Assembly (NCBI RefSeq): GCF_028453695.1 | Contig: NC_135775.1 | Span: forward strand, 16,588,545-16,652,544 | Origin: Augochlora pura | Taxonomy: Eukaryota > Arthropoda > Insecta > Hymenoptera > Halictidae | Length of the DNA stretch: 64,000 nucleotides | Direction of reading: 5' to 3' | Part shown: one piece after another, positions 10,830 to 24,600 of the stretch | Numbering within the stretch: the stretch's first letter is position 1 | How the letters are laid out: each line of letters starts with the position of its first letter | Program-made: the position numbers and the translations under genes | Notes under the pieces: model-generated | Seen by the model: the letters and a program-made list of their open reading frames with translations, nothing else | The model's database searches: none | What the model was told of the DNA's origin: nothing

Positions 10830-13800
10830 TGCCAATGCAAGCAACTATTTTTACGCCATCGTCTGCGAACGTGTTCGGATGCGTGTCCCTGTATGTTGAT
10901 GCGCGAGAATCTAAATTCTTTTAGTTCAACAATAAATAATTAATTGCTGGCAAGAATTGTCTGAACATCTTTCAAATAACTTGAAAGATCATTCGCAATG
11001 AAAATCGAGTATCGATGAAAAGATTTTCTTCCGATTGGTATGATTCTGGTATAGTCACCGCTTAATCATTTATTGTTCACAAGTGAAATTATAAAGAGGA
11101 AATGGAGTCGCGCATAAATCAGTTTACAATAACACAGAAATGTTTTACCAACGACTGCAAAAGGTTTACAATATTATCATCCCTGTTATTATTGCGAAGG
11201 TCAATCTGCACAGATAATTGCTCACAGATAAGTGGACAAAGACGAATTTTACGACCGCGATAGAAACGATATTAATAATTATAATACTTGTAACGCAAAC
11301 GACGTTTAGTTGCTACTTATCACATTTTTTTTTCATTTAAACCGAACTGAAGCTATTCCAATGTTATCATTTTGGAAAGATCCTACGTTTAAAGTTTGTC
11401 AAAAAATACTTTTAACTTGTCCACTTAGAAAAATACATTATTTTTTCCCTTCGCCACGTTTATTTTTTTTTTTTACACTTGATTCAAACGACAATTTGCA
11501 AATGAAACACTCGCATACATCGGAGACCCGCAATTATCTGTTCAGAAATTTGTCTAATCGTAAGTACAAAATCTTATTACCATCTGTTATCGTCGACATT
11601 TAATGTTTCTTTCACACAGCAAAAAAAGGACAGAAAGCGATTATTCAGTCGTTCGTGTGAATAATTATGAATTATTATTATTTTGTATATATACGCTATG
11701 TCACTCGGGACAGTATATAATAATAGGTCCTACTAAATAAAGTCACTTAGATTAAAGCGAGAAAAATTTCTACGTCAGAAGCGAGAAAATTCGAAGAAAA
11801 TCCACTCGAAGTGTTTCCCCTCTATGTACATGCAAACTTTTGTTTCTCAATGCGAAAATACATTATGTCGTAAATCTTCCATGCCGATCTCGTTTCCGCT
11901 CGGCTTTTCCTTTGTCTTTTGTCTTTTTGTCTTTTGTTTTTCATTCGTAATATTTTAATCACTCCTGGTAGAAATTTTAGAAACAATTTTAATCAAAGAT
12001 TTCAGCGTCTAATATATGGACTTGTTTCAGATACCTTTACGTAACTGTCAGAAAAGAATTCAATTCGTACTTCGTTTCCCTTTGGCAAAATAACGTTGCA
12101 AGCATCGCGGATGAAAAATTTTCTGTAGCGAATAATTTTCCCGAACTTATTCTCACACCAAGAGCATCCTCCGCGATATAATGTATATATCTGAATTGTT
12201 CGTATCAAATGCTGAAAGGATTGTGCACACGTAAAACTCTTCGTGGACTTTTGCAAATAAACCTCGTTTTCCATTTTTTGTTCACACACTTGCATTCAAT
12301 AGTTCAATTATTTTAAACACTTCACATCTCGAACAAAACTAGACGGTCATTTTGTCCTCGACCTGGCGGTAAAAATTCTATACTCTAGTTTCCCATGACT
12401 TTTCGTAAAAATTGTTTGGATCTAATGTTCGCGATCTGATGCAAGGTCTTCGGGTACGATATTTGCAATTATACTCCCCCAAAAAACGTGTCAGACGCTT
12501 GATAATTTAGTGTCCAATGTGTGTTCTTTTTTTTCTTTCATTCGTACAAATGTTTGCTTGCAATGTGAATTGCAATCCTAATTTTCTTCGGACTCTCTGC
12601 AAAAATTCGAAGGTCTGTTGTTCCCGATCGTTTCGCGAAATTGTCCGAAACGCTCCCGAAGATTCTTCGTTACCGCGGAAAGTTCCATCGCTTCTCGTAC
12701 AATCTTCCTGAGAAACGTTCGGAGAAAGTTCCCAGCGACTATATTTGAAACTCGAAAACTTTCCTTGCTCCCTCGTTTCATTTCTCACGAACTCTGATCT
12801 TTCAATGTACACGGGCATGTTTGCGAAGAACAACAGCCTTTGTTTATTGCAGAGATCTTCAGCTAGCCTAACTGACGAACGCGGAAGTTCTGTTTACCTT
12901 GGCCATCAAAGTTTAACTCGTATTTTTAGCACTTTCATTCTTCACTCGCGATATTCAGTTCTCCTTTAATTCTGAGCCTGTTCTCTGCCCTTTTCCATTT
13001 CTTTCGTACAAATGTTTGCCGAATTGTGCAATGAATATGCCATAGACCGGCGAAGATTTCTCAAGAAACGTATACGATTCAGAAGCGTAAGCCCACGTTT
13101 CTTTGAAAATTATTTAGGCAGTCCAAGCGCAACAAATAGCGGCAATTTGTTCACAAAATTGTTTAGAGAAAATAGTTTTCTCTAAGAAAGTAAAAACATT
13201 AACCTTTTCCGTTTGCTTCTCCTCTGATTACGTTCATTTGTTTGTTATCTTAAAATAAAAATTGTGCTCTGCATTATTAATGGCATTATTATTTCTGTAC
13301 AACTAAATTAAAAATTCCTTATTTACCTCAATTTTAAGATGAATGGACTTACACTAATTGGCTTCTGGATCTGTCCATACATGACAATGTTCTCAACATT
13401 ATGCAAGTATTTGTCAAACATCGTATACGCATACAAGTAATTAATAAAATCGTTAAACGTCCGAATCGCGCTTTGTCGTTGAAAATCTGCAGAACTTCCG
13501 GGCTCGCCGAATACAAAAATTCCGTAGGTCTACTCGTTTTGTTTGTAAGGATATTTAAGGACATTGCGTAAGTACAATCATCCCAAATAGTTGGAAGAAA
13601 AGTATAAAGCAGAATGTTTCCACCACTGCGATCCCATCTGCAGCGAGCAGGGGCTAAACGACTTTCGGAATGAATTCGATTGGCCATCGAACATCCGAAA
13701 GTTCTGAACATTCTGACTTCCCGTTTCTGTTTCCGTGAAAAATTCTGAAGTTTCGTGGAATCCATTTTTTGCAAAAATCTAAAGCTCTTCGAATTCACAG

Positions 13801-15878
13801 AAGGTGTTTCGACCGTCGGCATTGCTACCAGCGAACAGAGAACGTCTCTCTCTCTCGCGGCAATCGGTCTTTAATGAGACTCTCAGTTCAATCAAACTGC
13901 AGTTTCGAACGCGTGCTTTTTGCAAAAAGAAGGATTTCCTAAAATAGATTTGCAAAACCTGTTGGAATCTATCACCTTGGATTCTCGTTCGGTGAATGTT
14001 CTCTCTCACTGAAATTCGCAACCGGGCTCTTATACAACGCAGAAAGCTAGAATTTACAGCTCGATAATTTTACGTTACCTTTAGATAAATATTAATAGAT
14101 AGACATCTTACTAGTAGTGCTTAACTTCATTGTAAAATGGTTCGTATGCATTGTTGTAGGAAACAATACCTAGCCAAAGGTCCGTTCAAATAAATAACGA
14201 TGGAACGTTCATGATCAATTTAAAGTGACGACAAAACACATGTACATGCAAAACCTCGTGAAAAGTGCTTCCGTAATTCAATTGAATCTTTTAACGTACA
14301 GAACAGAACGTAATTAATGTTGCCAACGGTAATCATTTATTGCCTGTTTATTATTACCGTGTGTAATTTGAAACAGCTTTCTCATACGCGAAAAGGTGAA
14401 AAATTATCTGCTAGAACGGTTCCTAATTATCTTGATTCAACGAATTAAGTATAACGAAATTATTATGCTATTATTCATCCTTTATCAATTTAACGCTGAT
14501 TACTAGCAATTGAAGCAATTCGTGTTCTTAGAAACACGGCAATACAAACATAAGCGGACATCGAAAACATTTTTACTCAGAAATCTGTCTCAATGGCACT
14601 TATATTGTCGATACGTTAACTAACGGGGAGAGATCACATTTGGTGAGATCACTCGATACAATGAAACATTTTCGTGAACGATCTAGTTCGAAATTAAGCA
14701 CTCGCTCGAGAGCACTTGTGCGTATCGGTTTGTAAATTCAACGATATTGAAGAATTCATACATTAACGGCGTAAATAGAAAAGTCTAAAATTCGTCTGTC
14801 CGCACTGCTAGATACGCGATAAATCGTTTGACAATTTCTTCAATTTGTACATAATTTTTGGCAGTCATCAAAACTAGAAGCAGTTTCTGTCGTTTTTAGC
14901 CATTGTTATATGTGTATACATTTTAACAATGAAACGCTTTAAATAATCATTTTAACGATTTTTATGTAACTATATATAGATATCGTTAATTATTGCTTTT
15001 CATTAGGCGTCTATCAGTACCAACTGATAATAAATGAGTACTTCAATTACTCATTGCGGCATCTTTAAATGTTTTCTAAAAAATAATTATTGATAAACTT
15101 GAATCGCCAAATTCTAGAAAAGTACTTCAGGACTTTTGTAAATGTTTCAAGTTCGTTCTAGATTCACCGGAAAAGGTTTCATTGAAATCAGTCACTCCAT
15201 GGATTTTATGTACGTCTCTCCTTTCAAGTTGATACATAAATTGCATTTTGGAAAAACTGCAAAGAAAATCGAATTCATGGAAAATATTCCAACGAACAAT
15301 CGCTATTTGATTAATAACATGATATTAGCGTGCTGATACCTTTAAGCATGTGATTAATATACAATTTCTCATCGATCAATTAACAAATTAATCGATAGAT
15401 GTAAAGTTTTTTAACACTTCAATCGATCTGCTATTTCAGTTTCATTGCTGTCGTAAGCTTAAACAAAATTCAAATGTACGGTAGACCTGTGAAAGGGCAA
15501 ACACAAACTCAGTACGGTCTTTAAATAAAACTGTATAAAATCCAAATAAGCAATAATCAGTTTATAACTGAATTGAAACAACAACGTACAACGATGTACC
15601 TTTAGAAAATGAAGTGTATGCGTTTAACAGCACAAAATAAAAAGCAAACAAGATTACAAAAGATTGCACGAAAATTACGTATACCTCTACGTATTTTAAT
15701 ACTGATGAACTAACTACGCTTACGTTCGAAAGATTGCACTATCGATTACTGTTCCTTTACAGTTATAAAAATCACTATTAAAAAATATAGTGAAATACTG
15801 GTCGTTTGAGTACGCTATCAAGTAGAAAATCCCTTTTTATATTAGACACAAAAACGAGGGATATAGATACTATGATGA
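10830..15878. other. Non-coding stretch, several spurious long frames
   Basis: The region 12.0-14.0 kb is less AT-rich and shows overlapping frames on both strands (for example 157 codons at 13349-13822, minus), but none has a domain, a credible start or consistent splice sites. Nothing else is recognisable. Confidence 0.5.
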
Positions 15879-15948
15879 GGAAGAGAAAGAGAGAGAGAGA
15901 AAGAGAGAATGTGTGTGTGAGAGAGAGAGAAAAAGAGCGAGAGAGAGA
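15879..15948. repeat. GA-rich microsatellite
   Basis: Interrupted (GA)n tract with a short (GT)n insert. It generates low-complexity frames on both strands that are not genes. Confidence 0.9.
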
Positions 15949-17017
15949 ACTAAGAAATATTAGATTAATTTGCAGTACAATTTGCGAATTCTTCGGTCGC
16001 AATTTCAGTGAAGTATATTTGAGAAATATACTCTTCCTATTCACGGAGCTCGTTTTCGTCTTATAAAAATTTGTCCTTTCGTTTAATATCACTCATTCGA
16101 AAAATCATTAAAATTATCGTTCATCCTGCAGACGGTGTCAAAAACTCAGAAACGGATTCGCTCGATTACAATTATGTACCATCGTCGCATAAGTTCTTTC
16201 GTATCTTATATTATTTTACTCACTAGCATAAAACGTCGGCGTTTCTTCTCGATCGTGCACAATTTTCACTGACGACGAAACTACGACGTCCGAAACGCCG
16301 GCATTCGTTACAACGAAATAACTTCACTTTCCGAAACGTTTATCATCGTTTGACAATTATTTTTCCTATTTTTTGATCTTCCTATCATTTTACATACGCA
16401 CGCCTCAGTAACATAAGACGATCTTCAGAAATTCTGGCAAGATAGCAATTCAGCGGACCATGCGCGCATAAAAAATTTGTAATTTACAACAGGAGAATCC
16501 TCCGGCGTGTAGAACCGGGGCATGCTGCAGAATTTTTCCAGAAGTTTCTTGCCAGATCTTTTGTCAATAATAAACGCGTATACGAACATACATAACGATA
16601 CATTTTATCCATGGACAATTTAGAATTTCTTTTGTATTTTCTTCTTCTTTCTTTCTTTCATTTATTTATTTTTTTTTTGACACCCTGTAGAAGTTGCTGG
16701 AACGTTTCGAAACCATTTTGCGAATCATCTTTCACCCTGACTAGATTTCATTTCTTGGAAATGAAAAAACGAAAATACTCCGAACGAGAAACCAACCTCC
16801 TTCTCCGCTTACCCCTAATTCTAGTGCTACAGTTAATTACTAGCTCTCGAATACACGAATCGCTGTAATTTACAATATATACAACAAATAAACAAATGCA
16901 CTTCCCTTGAGAAAAAAGAGAAAAACTAGACGAAACTAAAGAAAAATTGAAAGTTTCATCGAAAAGTTTCGTTCGAATATATCTTAAACATTACTTTCAA
17001 TAGTGCTACATTCTGAA
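15949..17017. other. Non-coding stretch
   Basis: Nothing recognisable; a pyrimidine-rich segment lies around 16625-16680. Confidence 0.5.
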
Positions 17018-17092
17018 TAAATAATAATAATAATATTATTATTATTAATAATAATAAAAATGATGATGACAGTAATAATAAAAATTAATAAC
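17018..17092. repeat. AAT/ATT trinucleotide microsatellite
   Basis: (AAT)n runs into (ATT)n and back into (AAT)n, forming a self-complementary segment, followed by a short (GAT) run. Confidence 0.9.
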
Positions 17093-20000
17093 AGTTAAAA
17101 TGAATCGATCGATGAAACACAGGAATGTTAATATCCGTATCTACTCGTCGAATGTATGTACTTATTCTTTTCGTTTGTTTGGCTGTTTTAATAAAAGATA
17201 GTTGAATCGAAAATTAGAAAGTTCGTGAATGATTCCATGCACGATCGTTTGAATTTCCATCGAAAATTTATCTGTGCTCCGTTTATGCACTTTTCGATCG
17301 AATATTTCAAGCTTAATCTTGTCGGAGCCTAAGTACTACAAATCTGTGAAAGTACAATTCGATACTTTCTGATTTTCGTTTTATCTGAATATTTCCCACG
17401 TTTACCTCGTAATCGCGACGAAGCGTTACAACTTTCCAATTTTCAAATCTCCCACCCATGAGAAGAAAAGAGTCATATGTAAGTAATAAATGAAGAGGAC
17501 TTTGAAAATGTTGCGAAAAGGTGCTTTCTCCTGACTGTGACATTTCCTAGACAATGAATTTCTTTTTTCTTTTAACGTTTTTACTCTTGCTGTTAGTCAG
17601 TTGATTATTCAGCGGTTTCGGTTTTGGGGAAATGGAAAAACTGTATTACTCTGTTGGAATGTTTCAATGAATGAATGAATCAATCAATCAACTAATCGGC
17701 TGATCGGTATATCACTTTTAATGCCCAGCGAAAGATTGCAAGTTAGAAAAATGGTATCCCTGTAACTGTCTTTGTTTCATTTACTTCTGTTTCGAATCCC
17801 GGTTTATGCGGTTCATTGCTTTATCCATTCTATTTCTCTATCATTGCGGTTCGCTGTTTGATTCTGCTTATTGTGTGATATATGTATATGTATATGAGCC
17901 TCGGTCCGTAAATCCAATCCATCGATCACGTCTGAAGTTAGAAACTGAAGTGATTCACAAATTAAACTGTAATTCAAGCTGCATCACTGAGATCAATCAT
18001 AAAACTTCTACAGAAGTTCTATCAAATAATGAAACATGTGTACACGCAATTACTAAAACAAAACGATAGATTTTTATGAATAAACAAGATTGTTTAAAAA
18101 TAATAAATGTCCTTTAGAAACGAAACGACAATGTTTGTCAAATTCAATAAAACGCAAGAAAGTCTAAAACACCGAAATTCTCTTATATAATTCAAAGAAT
18201 TAATTCAAAGTTCGCTCTTTTCCTAATAACAAAAAACGACATTTACATGAATTTTTATAAAAATCGTTTTGAAATGTAAATCAATTTTTTTCACATATTC
18301 AAATATGTTTACCAAGAGACAGATATAAATATGCACGTGAGTACAAATCATTCGTATAAGAAATCAGTACGAAATCGATAAGTCTGATTTTGGAGAAATC
18401 AGGATGACTTGAAGTAAAACTGTAAATCAAGATCGAGAAAGAATCGACAGACCGAGGTTTGCAACAGGCTGTCTGTACAACAATCTTAATAACATGATAT
18501 GCAACATTTATATTCTAATCTTAGATTGAGTAAAAACTATGCGCTGGGCACGAAGCTCTCTCTGTTCCACGCGTTGGAAAAAAGAAGAATAGAAGAATCC
18601 TCGGAAAAAGTGCGTAACGATAAAAAAAAGACCTGTCCACGTACGAGACGAAAAAATTGGAATTAGTTTGTTTTTCCCATCTCTTTCGTGGTTACTGCTT
18701 GTGTAGCTTCAGTTAAAAATTTGATCGGTCGCAGTCGTTGCGACCCCGGCACTGTTGTAAAACGGTATGTAAATATACTTATTATAATAATATATAGCTG
18801 CATCTGTGATTTGATTGTAAATCGTGAGGTAAGGAGCCTGTGTGAACGGCGCGATTAATTCGCGAAACATTTCGATCTTTCTCGGACACGGGAGTCTAAA
18901 CGACGATTCTCAATAATTTGATTATAATTCTAACTATAATCGAGTCGCAATCGCAACAGAACAACGGAATCGCTCGAACACTAATTAATAACCACTCGGT
19001 TAATAATTTCAATAAACACCATTAGAGAAGATACGTGAAATTTTCGAAGACAAACATCATTTCAAACATCATTTCATTGACTCTAAAGACACTGTGAGTG
19101 AAATAAAATTGAAATTCCGTTGGAATAAAATTATTGGAAGTCCTAGACTCGGCATGTCGAGAAAAATTTATCGAACACATCGCGCTCACGGAACTATTGT
19201 CATCTGTAAAATATAATATAAAAGATCCTGAGTTGTACTGTGTGGTACTATGGCTATGGAGTTCGGCGGTGTCTGAGACGGTTCTATCTTCTTCTTATCA
19301 TCAAATCAATGCGTTACGTGAATTCATTGAAAAATTTCCTTGCGAACCAATGTCAAACAAGTCATAAGCCAAACGTTGGACGCTACTCTAAGATTTACAA
19401 TTGCAGACTATAAAATTGTTAAGATACTGCTCAACAAAGGTGAATCTGCGTATAAAAATGTATGCAATATCAATCAGTATCTTAAAATGTTATAGTACTC
19501 TCTGCACAAAGAAATACTCTCAAAAGGATAAATACTTGAAACACAAAACTCCACAGAGCAAAATCATAACAATGGTAAAATTCAATGTAGTTGACATTAG
19601 CTGAACTTAAAATCTCACAAAAGTTAATGAAAAGAGCATTCGAAGTATACAAAAAATTTGTGACAAGAAAAAAAAAAAGAAATTTTATCAGAATCTTGGA
19701 AATGGATATCCATAATATTAAAATTCTTAGCTGAAGAAAAAGATTTTAATTTTAATGAAAAATATTTGTCGTCTGCATCTTTGTATTATGAAAAGTGAAC
19801 ACTGAATCCAGTAATAGAGATGTAATAATAATGCTTTACGACTAATCAATTCTCTTGAGTAAAATAAGCTAAAAATACTTCTGCAATAAAAAGAAAATGC
19901 TTGCTACAAATACTTTACAATGGCATTAAAATAGAAAATTACTAAAAAAAAATTAAAGATCATAAGTATAAAAGAAACATAAGTGAGTCGTATAGCTCTG

Positions 20001-20854
20001 TAATATCACATTAGAGCATGTAACAGAATTCTACTTAAGAATTCTATGTATGTAAGAAAAGCCATCTCAGACACAAGCCTCTTATAATATATTAAATTCA
20101 ATCTGCTGCATCACGATGGTTTCCCATCGATAACTGTCAATAATAAATCCTCTGTAAATCTGCTTGAGCTGTAAAATCGGTTGGCTGTCTATCGCACCGT
20201 TAAACTGCTACGTGGTGAAAAATATATTATAATATGTTCGTACGTCATCCTGGGAGTTTCTGTGCGTTGCACCCAGTCGTGTGACGTAATCAATAAAGTA
20301 AATATAATCCTCTGTAAGAATATAATATCGTTGTAAATATCTGTAGTTTATATAACACTGTATAGCATCAAATAAAACAACAAGTTATCCTGGCTCGCGG
20401 AATAATCAGTACGAGGTGGGATGGCTGCTCCACTTGCGGTAATTGTTTGTAGTTTCTTTCGTGGTATTTTTTAAGGAATACGCTCGCTTTTCCTTACGAC
20501 GACGAATAGGCACGGCACCTTTTGCGAGTTGTCCTTGACATCTTGTCACTCTCCTTATCAAGGACATCTATTTTATCAATTACTGTAAGATGCTGCGAGA
20601 GACTAATGTTTTGAGCAATGTGCTATATGGAATTTGAAAATAATCTTTTCAGTAATTACATCTTAAGTCTGTAAAACATATTTTCTCCTCGAATGAAATA
20701 TTTTCTACTTATAGAAATTGTAAAATATTCAAATAATATTTTTTTAAATCTAAAGAGATATAAAAAGAAGATGAAATTGAAATGTATAATATTTCAATCA
20801 TAAACATCACTTTACATACATAACTATTATTATTAAAATTATTAATAAAAAGTT
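17093..20854. other. Non-coding stretch with unassigned open frame near 19.1 kb
   Basis: A 77-codon plus frame at 19134-19367 (containing EKFIEHIALTELLSSVKYN) reads more like protein than its neighbours, but I recognise no family and see no splice sites; it may be a decayed transposon fragment. Nothing else is supported. Confidence 0.4.
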
Positions 20855-20860
20855 TTTATT
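20855..20860 (-). terminator. Candidate poly(A) signal of the BTB zinc-finger gene
   Basis: AATAAA on the minus strand about 290 nt downstream of the stop codon at 21147. Placement is plausible, but other AT-rich candidates exist nearby. Confidence 0.35.
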
Positions 20861-21146
20861 AAAATAAAAATGGAAAAGTATTTTTTCGATTAATGTGCTC
20901 TTAAAAAACAGATTAAAAAAATATGTTTATGCAACATTAATGATATGTTACTGTTCATACATAACAAATTTGGTTAAATTCCATTTTCCACTACAGCACA
21001 ATCTCTTAATCTCTCTGCCGCACCTTGGTCTTTCTTGGAAAGATCACGCTCGACTCCCTTAAGAGTTTATGATTGCCAGAAATAACTGGCATTAATTCTA
21101 CTCAACCAAAAAACTATCACAAATGGGCCAAAAAAACTAAGGCGCA

Positions 21147-21622
21147 TTAGTGGTATGCTGCATCGAATTGCATCATGTTGCTCTGAAAGTGCTTTGATTC
21201 AACACTGGTCTGATTGACCTCATAAGCACCATCTTGAAATGCTCTTGATTTATTTTCCAGAGTCACTGCGGTTGTACCCTCTTCTGTAGAAACTCTGGGC
21301 ACAAGGGGTTTGATATTGTCTGTTTGCTGCGCCTGAATTTGCAGATGTGTTTGCGATCCAGTTTGCTGTTGCGCCTTTGGCTGCTGTTGTTGGTAGAGTT
21401 CTTCTTGACGGTGTCTCTCTGTGATGCCTAGGTCGTGGAAGCTGACCAGGTGGCGTTTCAGGTAGAGCTCGGTCTTGAATTGCTTCTTACAAAGGGGGCA
21501 TGTGACACTCTGGGGGTTGTGGATGAGGCGCATGTGCTGACGCAGGTTCGACAAGTTACTGTACATGCGGTTGCAGACAGGACAGGGGCGTGGGTCCAGC
21601 GAGTGCAGTTTGCGTAGGTCAG
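21147..21622 (-). CDS. BTB gene exon 6 (two C2H2 fingers, stop)
   Basis: Acceptor TGTTGCAG after a GT-rich tract; 476 nt to the TAA at 21147-21149. Both fingers lie in this exon, the arrangement used by ttk, lola and broad, where the DNA-binding module is a separate 3' exon. It ends in a Gln-rich tail and MQFDAAYH. Confidence 0.92.
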
Positions 21623-24600
21623 CTGCAACACACACACAACTTGCTCTAACCCGGTAGAGGCAGCACGGAGAAGGAACTTGTTCTTTTTTCTTTTTGTTTT
21701 GTTGAGTGGATTTATGGGTGGGGTCTCCGATTTGCCAGCCACCACCGGACAGCAACAACCAGCTGAGAAACCCTAGCTGCACGATTGTTGTACGCTCTAA
21801 CTAGTTTAGCAATGGGATCGCTTTGAAACTTCAATTATATTCTTTAAATTGTCATTGTTCAAATTTAATTTCTATGGCAATCATGTACTTTTCTTTATTT
21901 AAATCTTTTCCCCTTTAATATTTATGATATTTAAAATATTTTATTTACATTACTTAAATTCAACTGTGATAGTCTAAAGATTACAATTTCGATATGAAGA
22001 ATAATTTAAATGAAAATATTGTAATCAAAAAATTATATGAATTTTTCATAGTTTTACAATATCATAAATTTTTAAGGTTGGGAAATCGTATTGGTTGATC
22101 CCATTGCTACCTATCGTGCGCACTACGATGTCGCGCATCACCAACGTACACACATCGGAGACAAATGGTAAGCGTGTTGTTATTGGGTATATGAGGCGTG
22201 AGAGTTCGCGCAGTATCCTCCAACATTTCAATAACTGCTCTTCGACAATAACACCCTTTCGTGTTGAATATTTTTCGCTTGATACTTGAATTTGTTAGTT
22301 CTGGAATATTTCAATTACTATTTGTCAATATTGTAGCATTATTAATAATCAATTTGAAATAAATATATATCCTATCTTATCTGCTTGAAATACATTTTCT
22401 CACAGATTGTGAATTACATCATTGATAATGATAACAGAGACAATGATACTAATTAAATTTTATAGTACGACTACAAATTACTAACAGTTGCTAATAAAGA
22501 TTAACGACAATTCCAACAAATTTTCTACTCATATTTAACACTAATAATCTGTGGATACGTATTTTGAAATATGGTATTTTGATATGTTGAATGTTTTTAT
22601 GAAACCATCAATTATGAGCACTTTACTTCTTTAAATGTGTAATTTATATTGTAAAATATATATAATGAATTATAATACAATTAGTGAAGCCAATGATATT
22701 AAGTTTTTTTTAATTACAACACAGTGATCAAACACAGACCTTGACCGAAAAGCTTAAGTATATTATAGCATCAAGCTCTTGCTTCATTGTATATATGTCA
22801 AAGTAGGGTGTTCTGCCGTGAGATATACATGGATACATAGAACAAATCACGCCAATTAGATAAAAATAAAAAGTATTTTGTAAATGTTAAAATTTATAAA
22901 TTTTGTAAGCATCATAAATATAATCAAAATGAATATTAATTATTAAGTTTATAAAATATCAAAACTTTTGTTACACAAATAAAAACTAATTGGCGTGTCA
23001 TCTAACGGACAAGAACGGAAAACGTGGAAGCAACGGACAGGTTTACCAGACGGAGGGAATTCATTCCTTGCCTTTCAAAAAATATTAAAAATATCGTTTG
23101 CTTTATTTTTTCTATAATGTGCTAATCTTTCGAATTTGAGAAAATTTGATTTAATAAACTGGCAAAAATCTTCAATTCTTTTCTTTCCAAAAAGAATAAA
23201 TTTATATTTATTCTAAAACTAGAGCTGATTATAATTTAAACTATAAAGAACTTTTGTAAACTCGTATGTGCAAACTTTTAACTGAATTAGCTAACTAGTA
23301 CTATTGAACTATAATTTTGAAATATACCCTCCAACTCTGGCAAACAAAATGGACAGGTAGAGCCCGAGTATGTACACGCAGCTGACTTTCTCCACACATA
23401 CAGCCGCAAACTGCACTCCGCCTGGATAATATTATCAAAAGATCGCCTCCGAGTGTCAAATGTCTCTCTCTTTCCTCCTTTTCCTTCCTCTCTCTCTCTC
23501 TTTCTCTCGCTCTCTTTCTCACTCGATCTCTTTCTCTCACTTTCTCTCTCCTACCGCCTAGCAAGAGCTACCGAGCTACACGAGCTTACCATTTCAAACC
23601 GAGGTTCCCCTTCTCCTTCCATGTTTCTACTCGCATCCAAAAAATTCTCTCCGACATGATCGGCTAGGTTGTTGCTGTTTGTAATGGTGCTCGCAACTAC
23701 CAAAGAATTAGGGTTGGGATGGGTGGGCACTTACCTTGTTGTTCTTGATTTAGCTCCATATTGCTGGCATGAGATGGTCCAGGTTGCCCTCCTTCCAGTG
23801 ATCCGCCACCTCCACCTCCACCACCTCCTCCCCCTGCTCCTCCTCCTAAAAACATGTTTTAATTAGAAACTATTATCCTCAGAATAAACACATAATATGC
23901 TCTTCTTATACAACTGAATTCCTTATTAACTTTGAATACCTAAAACGGCTGAAGACATATAATTACCTTGATAAGAAGGCGGATACGATGGCACAACCTC
24001 CATGCCACCATCAAGGCTAAGGAAACGACTTGGCAGTGTGTTAACCTCCTGCTTTGGAGAACAATCGTCATCGCTTCCATATTCTGGTAATTCTATTTTT
24101 GGCTGGAGTACAAAAAAATTATTATCAGTATTTGCTTGTACTCTAATTACAAATTACAATTTACCAATGTATATTAGTCTTTCATTATAAACACGATAAA
24201 TATACTTAAATAGTTTATGAAATAGATAAGTTAATTGTTCTTTTTTAGTAAACAACTTCTGTTTATGTAAATAATATGTTTTATACACAGAATATCTTAC
24301 TGGTTTGGAAGCATGATTGGAATGGTAAACTTTAAAGAAAATGTACAAAAATACATAGAAAAATTCTATGTTATTATAGGACACTGTCATTACAGCAAAT
24401 AAGGACGTATAAACCACTGGTAATTCATAATTAACCAGTTTAGAACATCGTTGTTATCTGAAAATAATTGTTATGAAACTAACCTCAACAATATCGAGAT
24501 CTTTGTAGCAGTCGAGTTGAACTTGTGGCTCAATTAATGGCCGTGTGCGTGGCGTTCCAGGAGCACAGGCCACTGCAGCTGGTACTGGACTAGATATCTG

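Noticed and set aside
12507..12833. Overlapping frames on both strands (108 codons minus, 64-74 plus)
   Set aside because: Mutually exclusive frames of similar quality with no recognisable motif; locally lower stop-codon density explains them.
13349..13822. 157-codon minus-strand open frame
   Set aside because: Long for this AT-rich region, but Cys/Met/Arg-scattered with no domain, no splice context, and in a patch where several frames on both strands are open by composition.
15778..16092. Frames on both strands around 15.8-16.1 kb
   Set aside because: Translated GA/CT microsatellite (RERERE / SLSLSL).
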